Assembly: GCA_017893485.1 (NCBI GenBank)
Contig: CM030362.1
Location: 179,011,666-179,075,665 of the forward strand
Origin: Hemerocallis citrina
Taxonomy: Eukaryota; Streptophyta; Magnoliopsida; Asparagales; Asphodelaceae
Direction: 5' to 3'
Length of the DNA: 64,000 nucleotides
Made by a program: the position numbers and the translations under genes. The first letter of the stretch is position 1. Each line of letters opens with the position of its first letter. Below, in pieces: positions 11,846 to 20,443 of the stretch. The notes beneath the pieces were generated by a model. It was given only the letters and a program-made list of their open reading frames with translations, was not told the DNA's origin and made no database searches.

Positions 11846-12226
11846 CGAATTGTTGATTCTTGATTTTGATGATCACAACACAGTGCCACATGTGTTTATA
11901 TCATACAGCTAACAATGCAGTGTTCATATCAAAAGACAATTCTAGCTGAACAAATGCACAAGCTCTCAAGGATACAGCTCAAGACAAGGATCAAGACTTT
12001 ACTCAAAGCAAGGATCAAAAACTCAATTCAACTCAAGACTCAAGCTTAAATGTGTTATATTGTTGTGTCTTGTAAACATTGTAATGTACTTTCCTGTTGA
12101 GTCTTTAGTCTGATGTAAAGCCTTGTCAACACACACACACACACTTAACAATTTCATACTGTGTGTCTCTAAAAAACCCCTCAAAATAAGTCAAAACAGT
12201 TTGAAGAATTTTAGCTTTTAAGTACC

Positions 12227-12323
12227 AGTCGACTTAAGCCTATGTCAGTCGACTGATAAGTACGAAACTGTTTAAAATTATTCAAACTCTGATCAGTCGA
12301 CTCATATGGCAACCCAGTCGACT
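12227..12323. repeat. Two AGTCGACT pairs upstream of the D promoter
   Basis: Sites at 12,227/12,247 (20 bp apart) and 12,295/12,316 (21 bp apart). The second pair is followed by GATCGAGAG. They lie about 130-220 bp upstream of the TATA box and are repeated in the 3' LTR from 20,820. Confidence 0.9.
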
Positions 12324-12445
12324 GATCGAGAGCTTTTTGACCGTTTTCTGATTTTCAAAAACGAACTTTTTCAAATTCAAACGGTTTGATCCGTTGGTTG
12401 ACAGTTATGTAACTGCTTTCCAACGTTCAGAAGTACAAAACTCTT

Positions 12446-12452
12446 TATATAG
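12446..12452 (+). promoter_or_regulatory. TATA box of element D LTR
   Basis: TTTATATAG within 'ctctttatatagag', the only good TATA element in the LTR, at the expected place before the structured leader. The 3' LTR has the same box near 21,038. Confidence 0.65.
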
Positions 12453-12599
12453 AGTTTCTTCTCAAACAGAAACTCTCACTTGATTCACTTGACTACTTGA
12501 TTTCTTAAAAAAAAAAAACACCCGAGCACTCTTGAGAAAAATTTAAGTGATTTTCTGTGAAGAACAAAGCTTTCAAGTTCACATACTTTGGTTCTCTAC

Positions 12600-12895
12600 A
12601 CTCAGTCCAGTATAGCATTGAATTCGCTTTGGACTGAGTATAGAAGTCAACCTATTGTTTTAGCCACGTGCATCAACACATACAACAACAAGGCTATAGG
12701 TTGATTGTAAAATTTCTCTTGTACTCTTGCTCTCGGTTGGAGAGTGTTTTTGACTCTTGGTTGTAGAGTCGGTGTCTTTTCACTCTTGGTTGAAGAGTGG
12801 GTCTGCTTTCTCTGGTTGAGAGAAAGGACTACGGGTTAGACAAGGTTGTTGTCTTGAACGCCGTAGGGTATTCTTGTATTTATTTTTCAAGAATA
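12600..12895 (+). other. Chain of perfect stem-loops in the leader (R/U5) of the D LTR
   Basis: The following stems can be read directly. ACTCAGTCCA (12,600) pairs with 12,630-12,639. TCAACCTAT (12,647) pairs with 12,696-12,704, with an inner AGCC/GGCT. Five hairpins centre on GGTTG: 12,730-12,744 (stem 5), 12,752-12,770 (stem 6, one T·T flank), 12,781-12,799 (stem 7), 12,806-12,826 (stem 8) and 12,838-12,854 (stem 6). The last is enclosed by CTACGG/CCGTAG (12,829/12,861). TATTCTTG/CAAGAATA pairs 12,869 with 12,888. The stems differ while the GGTTG loop is constant. The region follows the TATA box, so it should be in the RNA. It is repeated in the 3' LTR about 8,592 bp further on. Confidence 0.8.
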
Positions 12896-13037
12896 GTGGA
12901 AATCTCAAGTGGGTTGCTTGGGGACTGGATGTAGGTCGGGAGGACCGAACCAGGATATATCTTGTGTACTCTGTGATTGGTTGTCTTGTGATTGCATTTA
13001 CTTTTGATCAATTATACTCTGCAAAACTAGTCTGACC

Positions 13038-13196
13038 AGTCGACTCAGCTTCGTATCAGTCGACTGATCAGTCTCGTATTAGTTATTCTCTTTGTCTCAT
13101 CAGTCGCCTGTATTATCTATCAGTCGACTGTTTCGAGAGGTTAAATTTATTTTGATTTTGGCTATATCAGTCGACTGGTTCCCCACTGAGTCGACT
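13038..13196. repeat. Three AGTCGACT pairs at the 3' end of the D LTR
   Basis: Pairs at 13,038/13,058, 13,102/13,122 (first member AGTCGCCT) and 13,169/13,189, all 20 bp apart and recurring every 64-67 bp. The second and third pairs are followed by TTTCGAGAG and GTGCCGAGAG. Confidence 0.9.
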
Positions 13197-13290
13197 GTGC
13201 CGAGAGAAATTTCTTATTCCGCAATTTATTATTATAAACACTATTCACCCCCCCTCTAGTGTTTGTTGCTTAGCCTACAGGATCCTACAA

Positions 13291-13308
13291 TTGGTATCAG
13301 AGCAAGGT
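13291..13308 (+). promoter_or_regulatory. Primer binding site of element D (initiator Met-tRNA)
   Basis: TTGGTATCAGAGCAAGG starts two bases after the 5' LTR. TGGTATCAGAGC is complementary to the 3' end of plant initiator Met-tRNA, the usual primer for copia reverse transcription. Confidence 0.95.
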
Positions 13309-13316
13309 TACAGGCA

Positions 13317-15134
13317 ATGGCAACTACATCAAATACTAATCAGTACCATGAAGGACAATCTACACAACGACCACCACTATTTGATGGAACAAACTATAAC
13401 TATTGGAAGTGCCGAATGCGAATCTATCTCCAATCAATCAACTACGAGATATGGCAAATGACAGAGACGGAACATACTGCTCCTACCATTCTATATGCAC
13501 AATGGAATGATGATCAAAAGAGTCAGACTATGAACAATGCCAAAGCAATGAATGCCTTATTCTGTGCACTGACAAAGGAAGAATTCAACCGTGTATCCAA
13601 TGCTACAACCGCATATCAAATTTGGCATACACTCGAGGTAACACATGAAGGAACGAATAAAGTAAAAGAATCTAAAATTTCTGTTCTTGTCCACAGGTTT
13701 GAAATGTTCAGAATGAAGGACAATGAGACTGTGTCTGAGATGATTACAAGATTCACAGACATTACCAACTCTCTTGTGGCGCTTGGAAAGACTTATACTC
13801 AAGCAGAGATGGTCAGAAAAGTACTACGAGCACTCACTCCAAAATGGGAAAAGAAAACCACAGCAATAGAAGAGGCAAATGACTTGTCAACACTTTCTCT
13901 CGAGAATCTTGTTGGTAATCTCATAGCATATGAGGTTCAACTTGAAGATCGAAAGAAAGATACTGAATCACACCAAACAAAGAAGAAATCATTGGCTTTT
14001 AAAGCAATGACTGACTCAGAAGATGAGGAAGAAGATGAAGAAGAAATAGCAATGTTCACTCGGAGATTCAAGAAGTTCTTAAAGAAGGGTAAGTTTCATT
14101 CTAAGAGTAAAGATTCTAATGACCCTCCTACATGTTTCAGGTGCAATAAGATAGGTCACATGAAGAAGGACTGTCCCTTAGAAAATGCAAAGAACAAGGG
14201 AAAAACATCCAACTTCAAGAAAGACAAATATTCAAAGAACAAATTTGCCAAGAACAAAAAGGCGTATCAAGCCACATGGGATGATAGCGATTCATCTTCC
14301 GAAGAAGAAACGGATGAAAATAACGAAGTGGCAAATGTATGCTTTATGGCTGCACAAGAACATGTAAGTAATGATTATGATTCTGAAGATCTTCTTGATG
14401 CATTTAATGAAATATTCCAAGAATTAAAGAAAGAAAAGATTAGAGTTAAGAATCTTGAGAAAGTGAATCAAACACTTAATCAAGAAAATCTTAACCTTGA
14501 TAAGGAAGTAAAATCCTTAAATTCTCGTCTTGCAAGTCTAGATACTGATCTTGAAACTCTCAAAAAGAATTATGAAGAGATTTCAAAGAATGTATCTAAG
14601 TTTAACAAAGGCAAAGAGAATTTAAATGATATGCTTCATCATCAAGTTGCATCTAGTCATAAATTTGGACTTGGTTTTAAGAAATCTTCTATAAAAGAAT
14701 CTCCTGTTTTAAACACTAGTAAGACTAAGTCAGCATCTATTTCTAGTGTTACACACAAGTTATATGATTTCTTTGCAAAACCACAGGTTGTTAAATTCAG
14801 TGATAAAAGTGATACTAACGTTCGGTTAAGTCGACTGAACCATAGCACCAGTCGTCTGTCCAGAGAAAGTGGATCTCATTCCACGGGATCAAAACCTCTT
14901 ATAAGTCGACCTAGTGCATCTACCAGTCGACTGATACATACCAACAGTCGACTGATAAACACTGGTAAGTCGACTGGACAGAACAAACTAGTATGGGTTC
15001 CAGTCAATCTTAATCAGAATGATAGAATTACTTATATCAATTCTTATATGCTAAATGTGTGTAATTCTGCCTATTATATTTCTGCTTATGGAGGAAGATC
15101 AAACTCTTCATGGGTTTGGTTTCCCCCAAACTAA
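13317..15134 (+). CDS. gag: Element D gag (Sirevirus capsid/nucleocapsid)
   Basis: 605 codons from the ATG at 13,317, the first ATG after the primer site, opening MATTSNTNQY. The N-terminal half (about residues 15-215) is a copia-type gag polypeptide (UBN2 family) with PLFDGTNYNYWKCRM and YEVQLEDRK landmarks. A CCHC zinc knuckle, CFRCNKIGHMKKDC, lies at residues 273-286 and should bind RNA. Acidic, Lys-rich and coiled-coil stretches follow (about 375-450). The C-terminal part contains SRL/STS repeats encoded by the AGTCGACT motif (14,829-14,975). The frame closes at TAA 15,132. Pol lies in the -1 frame, so Gag-Pol needs recoding or the copy has a frameshift here. No internal stop is seen. Confidence 0.93.
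   Translation: MATTSNTNQYHEGQSTQRPPLFDGTNYNYWKCRMRIYLQSINYEIWQMTETEHTAPTILYAQWNDDQKSQTMNNAKAMNALFCALTKEEFNRVSNATTAYQIWHTLEVTHEGTNKVKESKISVLVHRFEMFRMKDNETVSEMITRFTDITNSLVALGKTYTQAEMVRKVLRALTPKWEKKTTAIEEANDLSTLSLENLVGNLIAYEVQLEDRKKDTESHQTKKKSLAFKAMTDSEDEEEDEEEIAMFTRRFKKFLKKGKFHSKSKDSNDPPTCFRCNKIGHMKKDCPLENAKNKGKTSNFKKDKYSKNKFAKNKKAYQATWDDSDSSSEEETDENNEVANVCFMAAQEHVSNDYDSEDLLDAFNEIFQELKKEKIRVKNLEKVNQTLNQENLNLDKEVKSLNSRLASLDTDLETLKKNYEEISKNVSKFNKGKENLNDMLHHQVASSHKFGLGFKKSSIKESPVLNTSKTKSASISSVTHKLYDFFAKPQVVKFSDKSDTNVRLSRLNHSTSRLSRESGSHSTGSKPLISRPSASTSRLIHTNSRLINTGKSTGQNKLVWVPVNLNQNDRITYINSYMLNVCNSAYYISAYGGRSNSSWVWFPPN
14829..14975. repeat. AGTCGACT motif cluster inside gag
   Basis: Sites at 14,829, 14,850 (AGTCGTCT), 14,904, 14,925, 14,946 and 14,968, spaced 21-22 bp. 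The first pair is followed by GTCCAGAGA, exactly as in the LTR of the gypsy element C. Here the spacing keeps the reading frame, giving SRL-type peptide repeats. Confidence 0.9.
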
Positions 15135-15187
15135 TATGTTTTGGACCCAATAAAAAGGGTACCATATTTACCTCAAATGTTTTATAG

Positions 15188-18100
15188 GTACCCAAGAAAG
15201 AACGCTGGATATTAGACAGCGGATGTTCAAAACACATGACAGGGCATGCCAACTTACTATCCACCATTCAGAATATAGATGGAGGAACCGTCACCTTTGG
15301 AGATAACAACAAAGGCAAAGTCATCGGTATTGGCATGGTCGGTAAAATATCTAACCCTATTATAGAAAATGTGCTTTTAGTAAATGGTTTAAAGCATAAT
15401 CTCTTAAGTATTAGTCAATTGTGTGATAAAGGTTATAAAATAGTCTTTGAAAAAGATGCATGCTTAATTTATGATTCTACTATGGAAAAAGTTATTTTTC
15501 AAGGTTGTCGCAAAAACAATATTTATGAATTATGTTTGAATGCAATTGATTTTTCAAATGATTTTTGTTTGATAGCCTCTAACAATGAATCTTGGTTATG
15601 GCATAGAAGATTTGGACATGTGAACATGAAAAATCTCTCAAAATTATCTAAATATAACCTAGTTAAAGGACTGCCAAAATTATCATTTAAAAAGGATAAG
15701 TTATGTGATGCATGTCAACTAGGAAAACAAATCAAATCCACTTTTAAAACAAAAGATGTAATCTCTACAAGTAGGCCACTTGAATTAATCCATATGGACT
15801 TATTTGGCCCTACTAGAGTTGCTTCTTTAAATAAAAGTAGATATGTGTTTGTTTTAGTAGATGATTTTTCAAGATTTACTTGGACATTCTTTTTAAAACA
15901 TAAAAATGATGCTTTTGAAGAATTTGCACATTTTTGTAAACGTGTTCAAAATCAAAGATCTCTAACCATAGTCACTATTAGAAGTGATCATGGTGGAGAA
16001 TTTGAAAATGAAACATTTACAGAATATTGCAACAAGAATGGTATAACACATTCATTTGCATTTCCTAGAGCTTCACCACAAAATGGTGTGGTTGAAAGAA
16101 AGAATAGGACTTTGCAAGAATGCGCACGTACTATGCTTGTTGAAAGCAATCTACCAAAGCATTTTTGGGCTGAAGCTGTTGCTACAGCTTGTTATGTTTT
16201 GAATAGAATTCTTCTAAGACCTAAACTAAAGAAGACTTGTTACGAGTTATTTTTTAATAAAATTCCTAAAGTCTCTTACTTTAAAACATTTGGTTGTAAG
16301 TGTTTTATTCTAAACACAAAAGATAATCTAGACAAATTTGATCCTAGATCTAATGAGGGTATCTTTTTAGGATACTCAAATAGGAGTAAAGCATATAGAA
16401 TTTTCAATAAGTCTACTATGACTATTGAAGAATCAATGCATGTTACATTCGATGAATCCTTACCTTCATCAACATTAAATAAGGATGATGAAACTGATTT
16501 TTCACCTTTAGATAATGTGATTACATCCTTAGAGCAAACTAATCTATCTGATAAGTCGACTGATAAAGTCTCCAAGTCGACTGACTTAAACCAGTCGACT
16601 GAAGAACAAGTCAAGTCGACTGATTCGATTGTGATATCTTCAACTTTACCAAAGTCATTTGTTGAAGTTAAAGATCATCCTCATGACTTAATAATTGGTG
16701 ACATCTCCCATGGTATTCAGACACGTTCACATATTAATATGATCTCTCATACAGCATTCTTGTCAGATTTTGAACCAAAGAATATACAAGAAGCTTGTGA
16801 GAATGAATATTGGGTGAATGCTATGCAAGATGAACTAAACCAATTTGTAAGAAATGATGTATGGGATTTAGTTCCTAGACCTCCTGATCAGACTATCATT
16901 GGTACCAAATGGGTATTCAAGAATAAGTTAGATGAATCAGGACAAGTTGTAAGGAACAAGGCTAGATTAGTTGCCCAAGGATATAATCAAGAAGAAGGTA
17001 TAGATTTTGATGAAACATATGCTCCTGTTGCTAGACTAGAATCTATTCGTATTTTATTATCTTTTGCTTGTTTTATGAATTTTATACTTTATCAAATGGA
17101 TGTGAAAAGTGCCTTTCTTAATGGGTTCATTAAGGAAAATGTTTATGTTAAACAACCACCAGGTTTTGAACATGAACAATTTCCAGATCATGTTTATAAA
17201 TTGAAAAAGGCTTTATACGGTCTTAAACAAGCACCTCGTGCTTGGTATGATCGTCTGAAAACTTTTCTTTTAGAAACAGGATTTGAAATAGGTAAAGTAG
17301 ACACTACTTTGTTTATCAAAAGAGTTAAGAATGATATCTTAATCATACAAATATATGTTGATGATATAATTTTTGGTTCTACTAATAATAATCTATGTCA
17401 AGAATTTGCTAATACCATGAAAAATGAATTTGAGATGAGTCACATGGGTGAACTCAATTATTTCCTTGGATTGCAAATTAAACAATCTTCTACTGGCATA
17501 TTTATCAATCAAGGCAAATATGCAAAGGAATTACTCAAACGTTTTCACATGGATAGTACTAGTAGTAAATCCACACCTATGGCTACTACTACTACTCTTG
17601 ACAAAGATTTATTAGGTAAGAGTGTTGATCAAAAACTCTATCGAGGTATGATTGGTTCACTCTTATATATTACTGCAAGTAGACCAGATATTATGTTCAG
17701 CGTATGTTTATGTGCTAGATATCAATCTAGTCCTAAAGAATCTCATTTAAAAGCAGTGAAACGAATTTTAAGATATATTAAAGGCACATCTGAATATGGT
17801 TTATTTTATCCACGCACCGATATTTTTCAACTTTTGTCTTATAGCGATGCCGATTTTACTGGAAGCAAAACTGATCGCAAGAGTACTAGTGGTACATGTC
17901 ACTTTTTGGGACATTCCCTAGTATCTTGGTGCAGTAAAAAGCAAAATTCTGTATCCCTATCAACCACAGAAGCTGAATATATTGCTGCAAGTTTAGCATG
18001 CGCTCAAATTTTATGGATGAAACAAACTTTGTTAGATTATGGTATTTCATTTGAGAAACCCTCAATTATGTGTGATAATACCAGTGCAATTAATCTATCT

Positions 18101-18307
18101 AAAAATCCGATTCAACATTCACGTACGAAACATATTGATATTCGACATCATTTTCTACGTGATCATGTTTTAAAAGGAGATATATCTTTAGAATTTATCT
18201 CTACTGATCAACAAGTAGCAGATATATTTACCAAGCCCCTTAAAGAAGAAACTTTTATCAAGTTAAGAAGAGAACTTGGAATTTGTGATTTTATTGATAT
18301 TTGTTGA
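15188..18307 (+). CDS. pol: Element D pol: protease, integrase, reverse transcriptase, RNase H
   Basis: Open from 15,188 after a TAG at 15,185. The first ATG, 15,236, lies inside the protease motif [11 protein letters not shown], so translation must come from upstream (Gag-Pol recoding). Counting from that Met, the integrase zinc finger starts at His123 (WHRRFGHV…CDAC). The integrase triad is Asp188 (MDLFGP), Asp251 (RSDHGGEF) and Glu287 (NGVVERKNR), the DD35E spacing. Reverse transcriptase has [19 protein letters not shown] and YVDD at 707-710. RNase H has YSDADF, STTEAEY and [10 protein letters not shown]. All catalytic motifs are intact. A Lys-Ser-Thr-Asp repeat between integrase and reverse transcriptase (about 440-462) is encoded by four AGTCGACT copies. 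The only doubts are the TAA at 15,132 and TAG at 15,185. Confidence 0.94.
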   Translation, partial: VPKKERWILDSGCSKHMTGHANLLSTIQNIDGGTVTFGDNNKGKVIGIGMVGKISNPIIENVLLVNGLKHNLLSISQLCDKGYKIVFEKDACLIYDSTMEKVIFQGCRKNNIYELCLNAIDFSNDFCLIASNNESWLWHRRFGHVNMKNLSKLSKYNLVKGLPKLSFKKDKLCDACQLGKQIKSTFKTKDVISTSRPLELIHMDLFGPTRVASLNKSRYVFVLVDDFSRFTWTFFLKHKNDAFEEFAHFCKRVQNQRSLTIVTIRSDHGGEFENETFTEYCNKNGITHSFAFPRASPQNGVVERKNRTLQECARTMLVESNLPKHFWAEAVATACYVLNRILLRPKLKKTCYELFFNKIPKVSYFKTFGCKCFILNTKDNLDKFDPRSNEGIFLGYSNRSKAYRIFNKSTMTIEESMHVTFDESLPSSTLNKDDETDFSPLDNVITSLEQTNLSDKSTDKVSKSTDLNQSTEEQVKSTDSIVISSTLPKSFVEVKDHPHDLIIGDISHGIQTRSHINMISHTAFLSDFEPKNIQEACENEYWVNAMQDELNQFVRNDVWDLVPRPPDQTIIGTKWVFKNKLDESGQVVRNKARLVAQGYNQEEGIDFDETYAPVARLESIRILLSFACFMNFILYQMDVKSAFLNGFIKENVYVKQPPGFEHEQFPDHVYKLKKALYGLKQAPRAWYDRLKTFLLETGFEIGKVDTTLFIKRVKNDILIIQIYVDDIIFGSTNNNLCQEFANTMKNEFEMSHMGELNYFLGLQIKQSSTGIFINQGKYAKELLKRFHMDSTSSKSTPMATTTTLDKDLLGKSVDQKLYRGMIGSLLYITASRPDIMFSVCLCARYQSSPKESHLKAVKRILRYIKGTSEYGLFYPRTDIFQLLSYSDADFTGSKTDRKSTSGTCHFLGHSLVSWCSKKQNSVSLSTTEAEYIAASLACAQILWMKQTLLDYGISFEKPSIMCDNTSAINLSKNPIQHSRTKHIDIRHHFLRDHVLKGDISLEFISTDQQVADIFTKPLKEETFIKLRRELGICDFIDIC
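16554..16621. repeat. Four AGTCGACT copies inside pol
   Basis: Sites at 16,554, 16,575, 16,593 and 16,614. The spacing is 21, 18 and 21 bp, all multiples of three, so each copy encodes the same KSTD/QSTE peptide in the linker between integrase and reverse transcriptase. Confidence 0.92.
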
Positions 18308-18800
18308 AAATCACTCTGTTAAGTCGACTGTGTTTTGAATCAGTCGACTATATTGAATTGTTATATATACATATTTTGTTCTCGACTAAGTCGACTGATT
18401 ATCAATCCAGTCGACTGGTTAGCAGATATAAGATGTTACTTTCTTCTCGACTCAGTCGACTGCTATATCATACCAGTCGACTGTCGCGAGATCAATCTGT
18501 CTTCAGCGACTTTTCATCACAACTTTTGAGATAAAAGCTTTTCTCTATCTCACCCGTGACAACCCTATCTGACCGTTGATTTCATTTCCCTTTAATCTGA
18601 GCCGTCCTTTCTCTGTTAAAAACCCCTTTACCTGCCCCTCTTTCTTACCGATCTCTTTTTCACTTTTACCCCCAAATTGGAAACCCTAACGCAAGAAGAA
18701 GAAGAAGAGGCTCTAATCCGACAAGTCGACTGCTGTTCTTGTATCTATCTCTCTTCAATTTGGTAACATCTCCTCTTTTTGTTTCCTTTTCAAAACCCTA
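18308..18800 (+). other. Spacer between pol and ORF3 of element D
   Basis: Non-coding. It holds three AGTCGACT pairs (18,322/18,342, 18,389/18,409 and 18,454/18,475; spacing 20, 20 and 21 bp) recurring every 65-67 bp, plus one single copy at 18,724. The rest is C/T-rich leader-like sequence ending just before the ORF3 ATG. Confidence 0.8.
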
Positions 18801-19904
18801 ATGGCTCCCAAACGATCAAAAAGATCTCATGAGGGTTCTTCCTCTACACAGGAGTACACTCAATACCTTTTGAGCCCTGATCTCCTTGATCGTTGGTATT
18901 TATTTTGTACCATTCAAATCTTCCCTGGAAGATTTGTAAACTTTAATGATCTAGATCCTTTTAATCTCACTCCACTTTTTCAAAATTCTAGTCTTTATGA
19001 TATCCTTTCATTATCTAATCAACCCAATTACTACCCCCAACTCATTTATTTGTTTTATACAAATATGAGGATTGTGAACAGACCTAATGGGGACGTACTA
19101 ATCCGATCATCGGTGAAGAATGTTAGAATGCAACTCACACCGACTAGGATTAATGAAATTTTGGGTTTCGATGATGTCGGATCACCTCTTGATGACATTG
19201 TATTAGATAACCCCTCTATTTTGTCTAGAATTCTTTTACCACATTCTCGACTACCCATGACAAGCAAAAATCTACAACCAATTGCTAAGCTAGTTGGTAG
19301 AATATTAGCATATAACATCCTTCCTAAAAAGGGAAGTTATGACCAATATTCTCTTGAACTACAAAAAGCTATATATGCAATTTTTGGTAGAATAGCTGTT
19401 AATTGGGGTCATGTCCTCTTTTCGAAACTCAATCAAGATCATACTCACTTTTTACCTTTTGGAGGACTTCTGACTAGAATCTTTTTCGCATATAAAATTG
19501 ATCTTGAGTCTGAGACACATGTTGTCTCTAAATATGAGTGTTTCGATCGTGCTAGTCTGGCACGTATGAAACTTCTTGATGCACCTCCTCAATCACCACC
19601 TCGATCTCCTCCAATGTCCCAAGCACCTTTAGGTTCTTCTGCTAGACCTTCTGCCTCGTCTAGTTCATCTCTTCCCACAGCCAACTATGATGATCCACGT
19701 ACCATGTATGAATGTGTCAACTACCTTATGAAACATTCACAGACTGTGGATACACATATTCACGCCCTTGATTCCAGACTTGATTCCTTTGATTCCCAAC
19801 TCCACCACATTGATTCCAAGATTGACAACCTCACCAATCTCTTCACCTCTCAATTTCATCCTCCTTCTCATGATGACGATGAAGACTCGGATGAAGAAGA
19901 TTGA
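18801..19904 (+). CDS. Element D third ORF (Sirevirus 'env-like' position; putative plant transposon protein type)
   Basis: 367 codons, uninterrupted, starting MAPKRSKRSHEG after a C/T-rich leader. Residues about 30-240 form a globular region with FVNFNDLDP, PQLIYLFYTNM, VRMQLTPTRINEILGF and AIYAIFGRIAVNWGHVL. From memory this resembles the 'putative plant transposon protein' domain found downstream of pol in plant elements. A Ser/Pro-rich linker (about 255-290) precedes a coiled coil (about 310-347, repeated LDSRLDSFDSQL-like heptads) and an acidic C terminus (SHDDDEDSDEED). I see no signal peptide and no clear membrane segment, so despite its position it does not look like a membrane envelope protein. 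The basic N terminus could be a nuclear signal. Function unknown. Confidence 0.85.
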   Translation: MAPKRSKRSHEGSSSTQEYTQYLLSPDLLDRWYLFCTIQIFPGRFVNFNDLDPFNLTPLFQNSSLYDILSLSNQPNYYPQLIYLFYTNMRIVNRPNGDVLIRSSVKNVRMQLTPTRINEILGFDDVGSPLDDIVLDNPSILSRILLPHSRLPMTSKNLQPIAKLVGRILAYNILPKKGSYDQYSLELQKAIYAIFGRIAVNWGHVLFSKLNQDHTHFLPFGGLLTRIFFAYKIDLESETHVVSKYECFDRASLARMKLLDAPPQSPPRSPPMSQAPLGSSARPSASSSSSLPTANYDDPRTMYECVNYLMKHSQTVDTHIHALDSRLDSFDSQLHHIDSKIDNLTNLFTSQFHPPSHDDDEDSDEED

Positions 19905-20018
19905 AGATTTTTATTATTTTTATATGTACTCTTTAATGGACTTATTTCTGTATGCAACTTTCTATTAGTCTCTTTTCTATGAACAAGATGGTTATTATGT
20001 GCTTTTTGATGATTACAA

Positions 20019-20443
20019 AGGGGGAGAGATCTCTGAGTTATGTTTATGCTTGCTTATATTATCTGTGTTTTGTGATTTTATCATTATTATCTGTGTGTTT
20101 ATGCTTGCTTATATTATCTGTGTTTTGTGATTTTATCATTATTATCTGTGTTATTTTTGGCTGTTGAATGTTTTTTATCTGTGTTATTTTTGGCTGTTGA
20201 AAATCTCTGGTCAGTCGACTGCTCAGTCGACTGTTCCTAATGCTACTGTAACTTCTGCTACTGTATATATTTTTTTATATAACTGTCTGATCAGTCGCCT
20301 GCCAGTTGACACAGTCGACTGATGCTTGTTTTAAGAAAATGCATTCTGTGTTTTTAATAGGGGGAGCATATCCTTACTGTGCCTATATACATATTATCTG
20401 TTAATATTAGCTATTGTGTTGTCATCATCAAAAAGGGGGAGAA
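20019..20443 (+). promoter_or_regulatory. Three polypurine-tract-like sequences of element D
   Basis: AAAGGGGGAGAGA near 20,019, AGGGGGAGCA near 20,359 and AAAAGGGGGAGAA at 20,431-20,443. The last directly abuts the 3' LTR and is the expected plus-strand primer. Paired AGTCGACT sites at 20,213/20,225 (12 bp apart) and 20,293/20,313 (20 bp apart) lie between them. Confidence 0.8.
20041..20205 (+). repeat. Tandem duplications in the 3' untranslated region of element D
   Basis: A 56-bp unit beginning TGTTTATGCTTGC is repeated head to tail at about 20,041 and 20,097. A 30-bp unit (TTATCTGTGTTATTTTTGG…) is repeated at about 20,146 and 20,176. No coding function is seen. Confidence 0.85.

Larger units (their letters stand above)
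11851..13289 (+). repeat. 5' LTR of element D (1,439 bp)
   Basis: Starts TGTTGATTCTTG and ends GGATCCTACA. Compared with 20,444-21,881 I see T against C in 'gcctatGtCag' (near 12,245), 12 against 11 A in the A-tract near 12,508, and TTT against TTC near 12,716. It contains two AGTCGACT pairs upstream of the TATA box, a structured leader and three more pairs near its 3' end. Confidence 0.95.

Noticed and set aside
13263..13316. Longer gag start upstream of 13,317
   Set aside because: The upstream frame runs through the LTR end and the primer binding site. The ATG at 13,317 is the first after the primer site and gives the usual Sirevirus gag N terminus.
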